Shown here: positions 1 to 10,429 of the stretch, piece after piece | Position numbering within the stretch: position 1 is the stretch's first letter | How the letters are laid out: every line of letters begins with the position of its first letter | From: Artemia franciscana | Lineage: Eukaryota; Arthropoda; Branchiopoda; Anostraca; Artemiidae | Reading direction: 5' to 3' | DNA length: 64,000 nucleotides | Assembly: GCF_032884065.1 (NCBI RefSeq) | Contig: NC_088873.1 | Span: 39,047,823-39,111,822 of the forward strand | Made by a program: the position numbers and the translations under genes | Notes under the pieces: generated by a model | The model's input: the letters and a program-made list of their open reading frames with translations, nothing else | Told to the model about the DNA's origin: nothing | Databases searched by the model: none

Positions 1-1411
1 GAAAATTTGAAGTTGCAGCAGTTGAATATGGTCTTAAAACGTGGATACTGCGAAAGACAGAGAAAAATTTGTCAAATATTTTCCAAAGGATGGTTTAAAA
101 CTAACTTTAGGTACTTGTTTGACTGGCCGTATGTTAGATAATACGCTCTACGAAAGTGGTTTCTTAATACTATTTTCTAGTGCTATAATGAAAAGAAATA
201 TTGACATGGTCTGGACAGGTTTTACGGATAAAGGATGACAGATCGAAAGACATTGTGCTTTCTGGACATCCATATCGGACCAAACTAAAGCAGGTTTCCA
301 GAGAATGGAATAGGAAGGGGTTACAAAGAAGGACTTAAAGGAAAGTGGGATTCATGGCATGGTTTGAAGATTGAAGCTTTCAATAGACTAAGATCAAGAA
401 AAATGACGCGGAGATGTGTTGACCATAGGCTGCTTAATGCTGCTATGATCGATTTGAATTAGTTACAGAAATTATCAAAAGAAAGCGAGTAAGTTTCACT
501 TATTAGACTTTCTACGACTGCGTCTCCCTCTTTCCTAATGAATCAACTACCAACTAGTCTATAGGGCCTAATAGTACAACATTGAAACTCCATGTTCGAG
601 TTGAAGATTCCAAGGAAATGGACAGGAAACATTATTTGAAACCATAGGTGGAGCACTCATCTTATCGGCAGTACCTCACTCAAGGCATGGCTATTCTGCA
701 GTAATAGGTCATCCAGCAGTCGTCTGACATCTGAAGCTGGTTCAAAGCTAAAGCCTCTTCTGATAAGCATTGGAATTAACTATTTTGCCTCGGCTTTAAT
801 AAGCCTCTCATAGTTCCAACATTCTTCAATCCCCTTGGAATCCATGAGTAAAATGTATGACGAACAGAAGATTACAACCAATCTTACTGGGCAGCTTATA
901 TAATTGGTTTTCAGTAAAGCACCAATGACGTAGTAGGCTTTAGACTTTTACAGTTAGAGAAGAGGGCAGTATCCGAACGCTTGTTTGTAAAATCTGCTGA
1001 AGCCCAAAGAGCTAGAAAATGGCTGATGTACATTAAAGTAAAAGAGTGAGAAGATGCACAAGAGCACCAACCCTTTTAACAGATGTATTCGTACCTTTTT
1101 CAAGCAAGTTATTTCCTATAATTTCATTATCGCCAAAATGGTTGTCTATTAGCACTCTCTATCCCTTCACAGCTCTATCCTATGCTTCAAACAAAACCAT
1201 AACCTTATTTCTTTCCATATTAATCATGTTTCTTTTAACGAGCCGTAATAGATAATTCAATGATATAAACACAGTGTTTCGACGATAATTACTGGAATTG
1301 GCTACTTTTGAGTGCTTTCACTTATTTTTATAGCATATAAGGCCATATTATGGCCTTTATTATATTTCTCCCCTTTATCCACTTTATTTTTACTGTGATA
1401 GCAATTTTCAA
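1..1411. other. No supported gene
   Basis: I see no coding region I can support. Positions 230-460 translate in shifting frames into basic text that could be a decayed retrotransposon tail, but no diagnostic motif is present. A short perfect palindrome, AAGGCCATA/TATGGCCTT, lies near 1340-1358. Confidence 0.5.
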
Positions 1412-1609
1412 ACAGTTCGTGGTAACGAACTGTAGTAAGGAGTGACCCGGCTCAATAGTAACCAAAAGTCTAAAAAATTGAATTTTGATATCAATAGCTA
1501 CATCAAAAGAATCGCATTTTAATGCTGATTTTAAATATATAAGTTTCATCAAGTTTAGTCTTACTCATCAAAAGTTTCGAGCCTGAGAAAATTCGCCTTA
1601 TTTAAGAAA

Positions 1610-3840
1610 ATAGGGGGAAACACCCCCTGAAAGTCGTAGAATCTTAACAAAAATGACACCATCAGATTCAGCGTATCAGAGAACCCTACTGTAGAAGTTT
1701 CAAGATCCTATCTACAAAAATGCGGAATTTTGTATTTTTTGCCAGAAGACAAATCACGGGTGCGTGTTTATTTGTTTTTTTTGTTTGTTTTTTTTTTTTT
1801 CTTCCCAGGGGTCATCGTATCAACCAAGTGGTCCTAGAATGTCGCAAGAGGGCTCATTCTAACGATAATGAAAAGTTCTAGTGCCCTTTTTAAGTGACCA
1901 AAAACATTGGAGGGCATCTAGGCCCCCTCCCACGCTCATTTTTTTTCCCAAAGTCAACGGATCAAAATTTTGAGATAGCCATTTTGTTCAACATAGTCGA
2001 AAACCACAATAACTATGTCTTTGGGGATGACTTACTCCCCCACAAACTCTGGGGGAGGGGCTGCAAGTTACAAACTTTGACCAGAGTTTACATATAGTAA
2101 TGGTTATTGGGAAGTGTACAGACGTTTTCAGGGGGATTTTATTTTGTTTGGGGGTGAGGCTGAGGGGAGGGGGCTATGTTGGAGGATCTTTCCTTGGAGT
2201 AATCTGTCACGGGGGAAGAAAAATTCAATGAAAAGGGCGCAGGATTTTCTAGCATTACTATAAGAAAACAATGAAAAATAAACATGAAAACATTTTTCAA
2301 ATGAAAGGAAGTAGTAGCATTTAAACTTGAAACGAACAGAGGAAATAGAAAAATTAGAAAATAGGGGGGAATGCCCCCTAAAATTCACAGAGTCTTAACG
2401 AAAATGACACCATCAGATTCAGCGTATCAGAGAACCCTACTGTAGAAGTTTCAAGCTCATATCTACAAAAATGCGGAATTTTGTATTTTTTGCCAGAAGA
2501 CAAATCACGGGTGCGTGTTTATTTGTTTTTTTTTTTTTGTTTTTTTTTCTTCCCAGGGGTCATCGTATCAACCAAGTGGTCCTAGAATGTTGCAAGAGGG
2601 CTCATTCTAACGGAAATGAAAAGTTCTAGTGCCCTTTTTAAGTGACCAAAAACATTGGAGGGCATCTAGGCCCCCTCCGACGCTCATTTTTTCCCAAAGT
2701 CAACGGATCAAAATTTTGAGATAGCCATTTTGTTCAACATAGTCGAAAACCATAATAACAATGTCTTTGGGGATGACTTACTCCCCCACAATCTCTGGGG
2801 GAGGGGCTGCAAGTTACAAACTTTGACCAGTGTTTACATATAGTAATGGTTATTGGGAAGTGTACAGACGTTTTCAGGGGGATTTTATTTTGTTTGGGGG
2901 TGAGGCTGAGGGGAAGGGGCTATGTTGGAGGATCTTTCTTTGCAGTAATCTGTCATGGGGGAAGAAAAATTCAATGAAAAGGGCGCAGGATTTTCTAGCA
3001 TTACTATAAGAAAACCATGAAAAATAAACATGAAAATATTTTTCAAATGAAAGGAAGTAGTAGTATTTAAACTTGAAACGAACAGAGGAAATAGAAAAAT
3101 TAGAAAATAGGGGGGAATGCCCCCTAAAATTCACAGAATCTTAACGAAAATGACACCATCAGATTCAGCGTATCAGAGAACCCTACTGTAGAAGTTTCAA
3201 GCTCCTATCTATAAAAATGCGGAATTTTGTATTTTTTGCCAGAAGACAAATCACGGGTGCGTGTTTATTTTTATTTTTATTTTTTTGTTTTGTTTTTCTT
3301 CCCAGGGGTCATCGTATCAACCAAGTGGTCCTAGAATGTTGCAAGAGGGCTCATTCTAACGGAAATGAAAAGTTCTAGTGCCCTTTTTAAGTGACCAAAA
3401 ACATTGGAGGGCATCTAGATCCCCTCCCACGCTCATTTTTTCCCAAAGTCAACGGATCAAAATTTTGAGATAGCAATTTTGTTCAACATAGTCGAAAACC
3501 ATAATAACAATGTCTTTGGGGATGACTTACTCCTCCACAATCTCTGGGGGAGGGGCTGCAAGTTACAAACTTTGACCAATGTTTACATATAGTAATGGTT
3601 ATTGGGAAGTGTACAGACGTTTTCAGGGGGATTTTATTTTGTTTGGGGGTGAGGCTGAAGGGAGGGGGCTATGTTGAAGGATCTTTCCTTGGAGTAATCT
3701 GTCATGGGAGAAGAAAAATTCAATGAAAAGGGCGCAGGATTTTCTAGCATTACTATAAGAAAACAATGAAAAATAAACATGAAAATATTTTTCAAATGAA
3801 AGGAAGTAGTAGCATTTAAACTTGAAACGAACAGAGATTA
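1610..3840 (+). repeat. Tandem array, three ~750 bp units
   Basis: The landmark GACACCATCAGATTCAGCG recurs at 1655, 2406 and 3152 (spacings 751 and 746). Units run about 1610-2360, 2361-3106 and 3107-3840. Each begins with a small palindromic G/C cluster (AGGGGG...CCCCCT), and the units are nearly identical apart from poly-T length. Each unit includes one copy of the shared core module. Confidence 0.9.
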
Positions 3841-3859
3841 TTACGCATATGAGGGGTTC

Positions 3860-3935
3860 TAAAAATACTTTAGCATAAAGAGTGAGGTATTTAGGAGGAG
3901 ATATATACCTCGCTCTTTATGCTAAAGTATTTTTA
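3860..3935. repeat. Foldback hairpin inside family 1
   Basis: Arms 3860-3890 and 3905-3935 are complementary over about 31 bp with one mismatch (TACTTTAGCATAAAGAG and its complement). The equivalent position in copy C is a looser foldback at about 18890-19045. Confidence 0.85.
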
Positions 3936-4356
3936 GTAATTTCATCTTCTACGGCCTTTCTGATTCAGGGGTCATTCTTAAAGAATTGGGACAAAACTTA
4001 CGATTTAGTGTAAAGAGCGAGGTATTAACGAGGGTACAAACCCCCTCGTATACATAATAAAAATTTAAGATTATGAAAGTTTGTTACGTAAGTTAATTCT
4101 TAAGTTATGTAAATGTATATTTTTTACTAATAAAAATGTTCGTTAAAAATTAAAAGTTCTAGTTGCCTTTTTAAGTAACCGAAAAATGGGAGGGCAACTA
4201 GGCCTCCTTCTCTACCCCTTATTTCTTAAAATCGTCTGATCAAAACTAAGAGAAAGCCATTTAGCCAAAAAAAAGAATTAATTTACAAATTTCATTTTAA
4301 TAATCTATGTGGGGAGAGCCAAAACCAAACATGCATTAATTCAGAAACGTTCAGAA

Positions 4357-4656
4357 ATTAAATAAAAAAAAACTAATTTTTTAGCTCAAAGTAAGGAGCG
4401 ACATTAAAACTTAAAACGAACAGAAATTACTCCGTATATAAAATGGGTTGTCCCCTCCGCAATCCCTCGCTCTTTGCGCTAAAGTTTGACTCTTTGCCAC
4501 AATTCTACTTTTTAAAACAATTAAAAACTTTAACGTAAAGAGCAAGGGATTGCGGAGGGGACAACCCATTTCATATACGGAGTAATTTCTGTTCGTTTTA
4601 AGTTTTAATGTCGCTCCTTACTTTCAGCTAAAAAAATTATTTTTTTTATTTAATAT
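4357..4656. repeat. Long terminal inverted repeat (foldback) module
   Basis: Left arm about 4357-4490 and right arm about 4524-4655 are near-perfect inverted repeats of roughly 130 bp around a ~35 bp loop. The arms include GTAAGGAGCGAC and its complement GTCGCTCCTTAC. The same foldback is found at about 19347-19655 and, degraded, at 8657-8886. It looks like a MITE or the terminal module of family 1. Confidence 0.85.
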
Positions 4657-5218
4657 GAACAAGGAATATATTTTTCCTAATGTAGCGTGATAATTTTATT
4701 GATTGTATGTACGTATGTACATATTTTGCTCATAGGCAATCCTACTAACAAGCCAAGGTCAAAAGAGTCCAAAGAAGCATAGGATGTCAACGAAACTCTT
4801 TTTTTTCTTCAGTATGGTTTTACACAAACAACTACTATGAATTTAACAAGAATGAAATAATCAATGAATATATAACATCAAAGATCTTCTCAGAGAGCCA
4901 CTAGGTATCTAACAAAATGACTAAAACGCCTTGGGATGTATTTTTACAAAGAATTCTATTCATCTTTCTCTAATGTCTGCTCAACTGAATGGGTTTCCCT
5001 GTTGAGGTCGTGGGCAGCTCTTTTCAGCTACCTTCCTTTTTTCTCCCATTGCATATGGAAATGAGGTTCAAAGGAGCTTGGAAGGGGACTAATTCGATTG
5101 AAAATTGAGAGTTATCTTTTTCTCTTTGTTTTTACTCTCAAGTCCACTACATTTCCTAAATTCGTATTATGCTCTTGCTACCTAACGCTACGAACAATAA
5201 TGTACCACCTTATTATCT
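4657..5218. other. No gene seen
   Basis: AT-rich sequence without a supportable reading frame or RNA gene. Confidence 0.5.
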
Positions 5219-5456
5219 AAAGGAGGCCTTACACGGTCAATCATTTTGATCAACCTTCAATCAACCCTTCAATCTTGACCAAAGCTAACTTAACAGACTG
5301 CTTTTGGTCAAAATGATTGAGTCATTCAAAATTTATATAAGACACCGTGAACGCTTGACTAAAGCATCAAACAGGTTACTAGACAGTCAATCATGCTTGA
5401 ATCAATCGATTAATGGAAGGTTTTGATTTAAATGATTGACCTTCCAGAGCCTCCTT
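5219..5456. mobile_element. MITE with terminal inverted repeats
   Basis: About 238 bp. It starts AAGGAGGCCTTACACGGTCA and ends with the imperfect complement: the reversed right end reads AAGGAGGCTCTGGAAGGTCA. The TIRs are about 35 bp and imperfect. The interior repeats TCAATCATTTTGATC-like words on both strands, so the element folds on itself. I see no convincing target duplication and no coding capacity. Confidence 0.7.
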
Positions 5457-6304
5457 GAGACGGATATAAATATGTGCCAGAATCAAGAGACGGATTTGGG
5501 GAACTGCCCTTAGTTATAGATAAAAATAATATTCATTAGTGACTGAACACGTGCGTGGATTTCACCTCTTGGGATGATGAAACTTTGAAACTCTGGGATT
5601 CTAAAATACATACGGTTCTACATCGGATAACATAACAACAAAATACATGTCACCATTTTCCTTTTTGGGTGTTGGATTTAACACCAACTTTCCCTGTGCA
5701 TTCAAGTCGAATCGGACATACTGTTTGCTAATATTTCTTTTCAGCCAAAGTCCTTATTTATGATAATTCTGGATCTGCCACTCATAATATGTACAGGATC
5801 TATGTGCTAATATAACATTTTAGTCTTGTCTGCCTGTCTTTTCACACTATATGTTAAGCTGGTCACAAATAACCGAACCATTATATTTTTCATAGTTTCT
5901 TAACCTTCACCAAATAGACTTTAAGAATTGGATCCTATGATTAAACCTATACAAAATCTGTGTTATTTCATATTTATCATGCTACTTCTCCATTAATGCG
6001 AAAAATTCAGAAATAGGGCACATCTACATCTATAATTTACAATATTGCAGAGTTTCACGATTGCGGTGATGTTCATTCTTCTTAGTATATTTGAAGCTGA
6101 AGACATTCGCCATTTTTTTGTATGTCAGTTTGTACTAGAATTACTGGATGAGAAATCGTCTATAAATTGCTTCGCCACAGTGTGAATCTAAAGAATAAAT
6201 TCGCCACCATGTAACCCTTTTTACAAGAAAGTTTAGTAGGTGTGGCATTTAACATCCAGCTATAGCATTTTGAATGGTAATAACCCAGATATAATATTAG
6301 AATT
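5457..6304. other. Downstream flank of the bZIP gene
   Basis: No gene seen. The part next to 6304 is presumably the 3' untranslated region of the minus-strand bZIP gene. I did not find a clear polyadenylation signal. Confidence 0.4.
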
Positions 6305-7255
6305 TTAGCCAGAATATGGTGCCATAAGTAAAGCTTTAAGCGATACATTCTGCTTATGTAATATCTTATTCTCCGTTTCAAGTTTCTTGATACTTTCAGC
6401 CTTATTTTGAACCTCTTTTTGAATCTCCTTGACAATTTCGTTTTCTTTTGTTAGTCTTTCCACTTCTTTTTGCAGTCGTGTAATTTCATTTTTCATATTC
6501 TTACTTAATTCAATTGACTTCTTCCTAAATCGCTTTGCAGCTTCTCTGTTTTGCTGCTTTTTTAACTCTTTTCTATGACGAAGAATATCAAATGGATCAT
6601 TCATAATAACCGGAATAATAATATTATCCGAGTCATCTTTTTGTAGGTTGGCCAAAACTGATTCTTCCTTGCCATTTGTAACATCCATATTCAAAAGCTG
6701 GCTAGACATCGTGTCTGTTGTGTCAAGTGATATCATATTCACTGGAATACTTATTTCATTATTCCAGAGAATCTGCTGCTCATCATTGTAAAAATCGATA
6801 TCTAAATTTCTCAAATGACTTTGAGTAGTGTAATTCAAATCCGCTTTAACCATACTGAAAGGAATGTTTATCATGTCGTTACTTTGAACCTGCATGTTAA
6901 CATTAGCTGGTTTTATTTTTTCATTGAACATTTTCAAATTTACAAACGGTCCAGGCATTCTATCTTTCATTTCGGGTTGAATAACTGGAATACGATTCAG
7001 CTCTTTTTCTTGAGTCTGAACACCAGAAACTGCTCGCTCAACTTTGCCGTTGACGACAGCCGGGCTTGGCAATTGTCCTTGAACTGAATCATTTACTATA
7101 TTTCTGGTAGTATCCTCCCTTAGACCCTTACTGTGGATAGGCTCATTCAAATCATCTACCACAGTGGGGAGACATCCTTGTTGCATATCATCTATCGAAC
7201 ACGGGAAACCATCAACATAATATTGATGTATGTCCGTATTGAAAAATGGGGCCAT
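6305..7255 (-). CDS. bZIP transcription factor (ATF4-like possible)
   Basis: Predicted 316-residue nuclear DNA-binding protein. The C-terminal third is a clear bZIP domain. The basic region is at about residues 229-250, with the signature NREAAKRFRKK matching the bZIP N-x2-AA-x2-x-R pattern. A leucine-zipper coiled coil follows at about 255-312, with heptad residues in RLQKEVERLTKENEIV and KKLETENKILHKQN. The position usually held by Cys or Ser is Phe here; ATF4-type proteins carry an aromatic Tyr there, hence the tentative link. The N-terminal 220 residues are acidic to polar, low in order and unrecognised, as expected for an activation region. The ATG at 7255-7253 lies three bases inside a good splice acceptor, so at least one upstream, probably non-coding, exon is expected. 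The stop is TAA at 6307-6305. Subfamily is uncertain. Confidence 0.85.
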   Translation of the reverse strand: MAPFFNTDIHQYYVDGFPCSIDDMQQGCLPTVVDDLNEPIHSKGLREDTTRNIVNDSVQGQLPSPAVVNGKVERAVSGVQTQEKELNRIPVIQPEMKDRMPGPFVNLKMFNEKIKPANVNMQVQSNDMINIPFSMVKADLNYTTQSHLRNLDIDFYNDEQQILWNNEISIPVNMISLDTTDTMSSQLLNMDVTNGKEESVLANLQKDDSDNIIIPVIMNDPFDILRHRKELKKQQNREAAKRFRKKSIELSKNMKNEITRLQKEVERLTKENEIVKEIQKEVQNKAESIKKLETENKILHKQNVSLKALLMAPYSG

Positions 7256-7275
7256 TGTCTGAAAAATGAAGAAGC
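7256..7275 (-). promoter_or_regulatory. Splice acceptor just upstream of bZIP ATG
   Basis: On the minus strand the sequence reads CTTCATTTTTCAG followed by ACAATGG. This is a pyrimidine tract plus CAG with the start codon three bases inside the exon. It supports 7255 as the start and implies a 5' exon further to the right, which I could not locate. Confidence 0.65.
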
Positions 7276-7668
7276 AAATTTAAACATAGTTTTACGCAAA
7301 TCTAGCACTCTAGTAATTTCGAAATTTTGCCAACAGCTAAAGAGATATTTAGCAATTTTTTGACCAGATACATTTTTGACAGATATATGAGTCATTTGAA
7401 ATGACTCGCTGGAACATTTAATTGTGTATGAACTACATATTTTTGATGGTAAATTTCAACACAAGAAGAGAAACTTGGGGTGTGGTAATTTCGACTTTTG
7501 AACTTTGGTCAATCAACAATTTTACTCAGCGTTACAATATTTACTTAGGAAAGATGTTCAAGCAAGATTTCGTTGAAAATATATACCAGAAGAAATCTTT
7601 TGTTTACTGTACACTTGCATGCAAATTTAGAGTGACATCAAAAATCACTCACTATTTGGAATCAAATA

Positions 7669-8886
7669 GTTTGGGGTAACGAGCTGTAGGAGAGACTCGG
7701 TTAAATAGTAACGGAAATTCTAAAAAACAGATTTTTGACATAAATAACTACATCCAAAGAATTTGCTTTGTTGATACTGACTCCATCAAAACCTACGAGC
7801 CTGAGAAAATTTGCCTGATTTTCAAAAAATGGGGTAAATATCCCACAAATGTCATGTAAGTTGCATCATCAAATTTAGCGTATCCGAGAACTCTATTGAG
7901 GTGGTTTCAAGCTCCCATCTGAAATATGTCGAATTTTGTATTTTTTTTCGCCAGAAGGAAGGTCACGGATGCGTGCTTATTTTTTGTTGTTCTTGTTTGT
8001 TTTTGTTTTTTTCTCCAGGAGTGATCGTGTCGAGTCAATAGTCATATAATGTCGGGATAAAGCTCATTCTAACCGAAATTGAAGGTTGCGGTGCCGTATT
8101 TAAGTGACCATAAAGATTGGAGGATGCCTACCCCCTTCACACTCATATTTTCTCCTGATTTGGGTGATCATAATTTTGAGATTTTATTTTGTTCAGTATA
8201 GTTGCAAACTCCAATAACTCTGCCTTTGAGGATAACATGACCTCCCACAGCTCCTAGGGAAAGGGCTGTAATTTATAATATTTTCCTACTGTTTACGTAT
8301 TGTTCTTGTTGTTGGGAAGCCTACAGACATTTTTCAGAAGGGATATTTTCTGCCACGGGGAGAATTTTCCGTGAGAAGAGAATCTTCCAGGGGTGAACGT
8401 TCCAAGAGAAGTTTTACACTGGGTGAATTTGCTTGCATTACTATGCGAAATTCTTTTTATTGGTCTTATTTTCTTTTTGCCGACACAATCTTACGTGTGG
8501 AAATGCTCTGGTTGAAATTTCCAGCGGTGTTGAAATTGTCTAGAGGATCAGTCCGTGGGGGGTGGGGTAAATTTTCTATTTGAAGAAACTCCCCATGGGG
8601 AATTATACGTGAGAGAAATTCTTCACTGGGGAATTTTTGTGGAACAATTGAAATTATTTCATGTGTGAAGTGGGTTGCCCCCTCCTCAATACTTGGCTCT
8701 TTACACTAAAGCTCGACTATCCGTCCCTGACTCCGAATCATAAGAGCCGTTTAATTTGAATAAGAAGTTTTTTTTTAAGTACTAAAAAACTTTAGTGTAA
8801 AGAGCCAGGGGTTAAGGAATCCTCATATATGGAAAAAATTATGTTTGTTTTAAGTTTTAATATTGCTTCTTGCTTTCAGTTGTTAT
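7669..8886 (+). repeat. Family 1 modular repeat, copy B (diverged)
   Basis: It starts with a decayed version of the head hairpin (GGGGTAACGAGCTGTAGG). It then follows the family 1 order: CTACATC...GAATTTG, a core module near 8070-8215, a G-rich segment and a foldback at 8657-8886. It lacks the second core found in copies A and C. Divergence is higher than in the other copies, so it is older. Confidence 0.7.
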
Positions 8887-8989
8887 CACTTACTTATCTT
8901 ATTTACTTGTTCATTTTAATCCAACATGGACCAATTTACCTGTCTCTCATATTCTCAGGGCAAAAAGATTAAGCTAATATTTCAATACA

Positions 8990-9490
8990 TTGATTAAAAA
9001 AATCTTTCCAAAAAAGAAGTTGTGCAAAGAAAAGTAAAGGTCATTTTAAACTTAAGATCAGCAGATATAAGAATCTATGATAATTCAAAATCAAAACGAC
9101 CATAAATTTCTAATAAAGAATGAATAAACCGAAAACCAACAGAAAATAATTAAGCAATAATATCAAGCAAACATAAAACAGAATTTCAACTTAGCTGACT
9201 TAACGCTCTTGCTCATCAGGATCTAGTTGACAAGGAAACTATTAAAGGAAACTAGTTGACAGCACCGTCAGTCTTCTTTCGATAGTGCTGTCCCAGGCTT
9301 GTGATTGGGCCTCATTTGGGTTGAAACAAACAGAAATGAATTGAAATTTTCTTAGAAAAAGAAGTTTTTCAAAGACAAACTTATTAACCTTAAGATCAGC
9401 AGAAATAGAACCTATAATAATTCAAACTCAAAACGACCGGAAACTACTGTTAAATAATAAATGAAATCCAGAACGAATACATATGTTAAG
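8990..9490 (+). repeat. Diverged ~115 bp direct repeat
   Basis: 9015-9140 and 9360-9480 share an order of words such as CTTAAGATCAGCAGA, ATAATTCAAA and AAAACGACC. They flank a unique stretch, and the second copy immediately precedes the reverse transcriptase fragment. They may be part of that element's 5' region. Confidence 0.5.
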
Positions 9491-9569
9491 GTTAATGTTA
9501 AGCAGCGAACGGAGAAAAAAAAATACGATCATTCAAAATGGCTAGGTCTATGGGTGAAACGTTTCGATA

Positions 9570-10300
9570 AGTTGCTAAAATCCCTTCAGATGGCATTGAC
9601 TCAGGGCTCGTCAATGCCACTGCAGAGGTTATCCCTGTCCCCACCGACGCTGAAGTTTCACCGGAGAAGATTAAATCCACCTTAAAGGAACTCAAAACAA
9701 TAAAGCATCTGGCACTTGTGGCATCAAATCAGAGCTACTTAAAACTGGGGGTCCTAAGATGGTATTTTGGCTACAGTTTATATTCAACATCATCAGGCAC
9801 ACTCAAGCAATACCGTCAGATTGAAATAAAAGAATCCTTGTACCAGTGTTCAAGCGCAAGGACAGCAAGACCGACTGCAGCAACTACCTTGGAGTCACCC
9901 TACTGTCTGTTCCTAGAAAACTGTTTGCGATGCTGCTGCTGAAACGTGGAACAAAATTATTACTTGTTTTGCACCACCCTCAACAAGCCATATTCGTGCC
10001 AGGAAGATCGACGACTGAGCAGATACATAGAATCAGAAAGATCATTGAGAAGACACTGGAATACAAAAAATAAGCGTATATATCTTTCATCGACTTCCCT
10101 TTCGCCTTTGATACTATAGATAGACCATTCCTTTGGCTAATCCATGAAGCTACTGCCCTACCTACAAAGATAGCCAGCCTCTGTAAAGAACTTTGTAGCA
10201 GCACAGAAAGTGCCGTCCTGGTTTACAGGAAGCTTTCTTCTTACTTCCCCATCAGTAATAAAATACGACAAGGATGTGCTGCTGCACCTTACCTGTGTAT
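9570..10300 (+). pseudogene. Non-LTR retrotransposon reverse transcriptase fragment
   Basis: Conceptual translation across frame changes gives the order typical of CR1/Jockey/RTE-type RT. The pieces are VPVFKRKDSKTDCSNYLGV and LLSVPRKLFAMLL (9845-9940), HPQQAIFVPGRSTTEQI (about 9975-10025), FIDFPFAFDTIDRPFLW (10088-10140) and IRQGCAAAP (about 10260-10290). A stop interrupts after LEYKK at 10071-10073, and frames must be changed to join the upstream part (9570-9840). The downstream polymerase motif with Asp-Asp is absent, so it is a truncated, dead copy. The clade is not resolved. Confidence 0.8.
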
Positions 10301-10429
10301 ATCCCTCGTGGTTTCTATATCCCTCAAAAGCCTTGATACATGATCTTTGGACTATTTTTAATAAAAGTGACGTCCCAAAAATTTCAATTAGATGAATCTC
10401 GGGAAAACACGACATGTCTGTGTGTGTGT

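Larger units (their letters stand above)
1412..4656 (+). repeat. Family 1 modular repeat, copy A (expanded)
   Basis: The copy opens with a hairpin at 1412-1433: ACAGTTCGT, loop GGTA, ACGAACTGT. It then carries a core module (near 1870), a foldback at 3860-3935, a second diverged core at about 4145-4265, and a large terminal foldback at 4357-4656. The same order appears in the copy at 17887-19655, so the two define one family. This copy is about 1.5 kb longer because an internal unit of about 750 bp is repeated. No transposase is visible, so it is presumably non-autonomous; its class is unknown. Confidence 0.8.

Noticed and set aside
41-460. Decayed polymerase tail at the left edge
   Set aside because: Some basic peptide text is suggestive, but no diagnostic motif is present and the frame shifts repeatedly.
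1412-1433. Helitron 3' end (hairpin) for family 1
   Set aside because: No CTRR terminus follows the hairpin in either orientation, and the flanks do not fit insertion between A and T.
2128-3134. Two near-identical 86-codon minus-strand open frames (2128-2388 and 2874-3134)
   Set aside because: They are the same position in two tandem units of a non-coding repeat, and the homologous segments elsewhere are not open. Duplication alone explains the pair.
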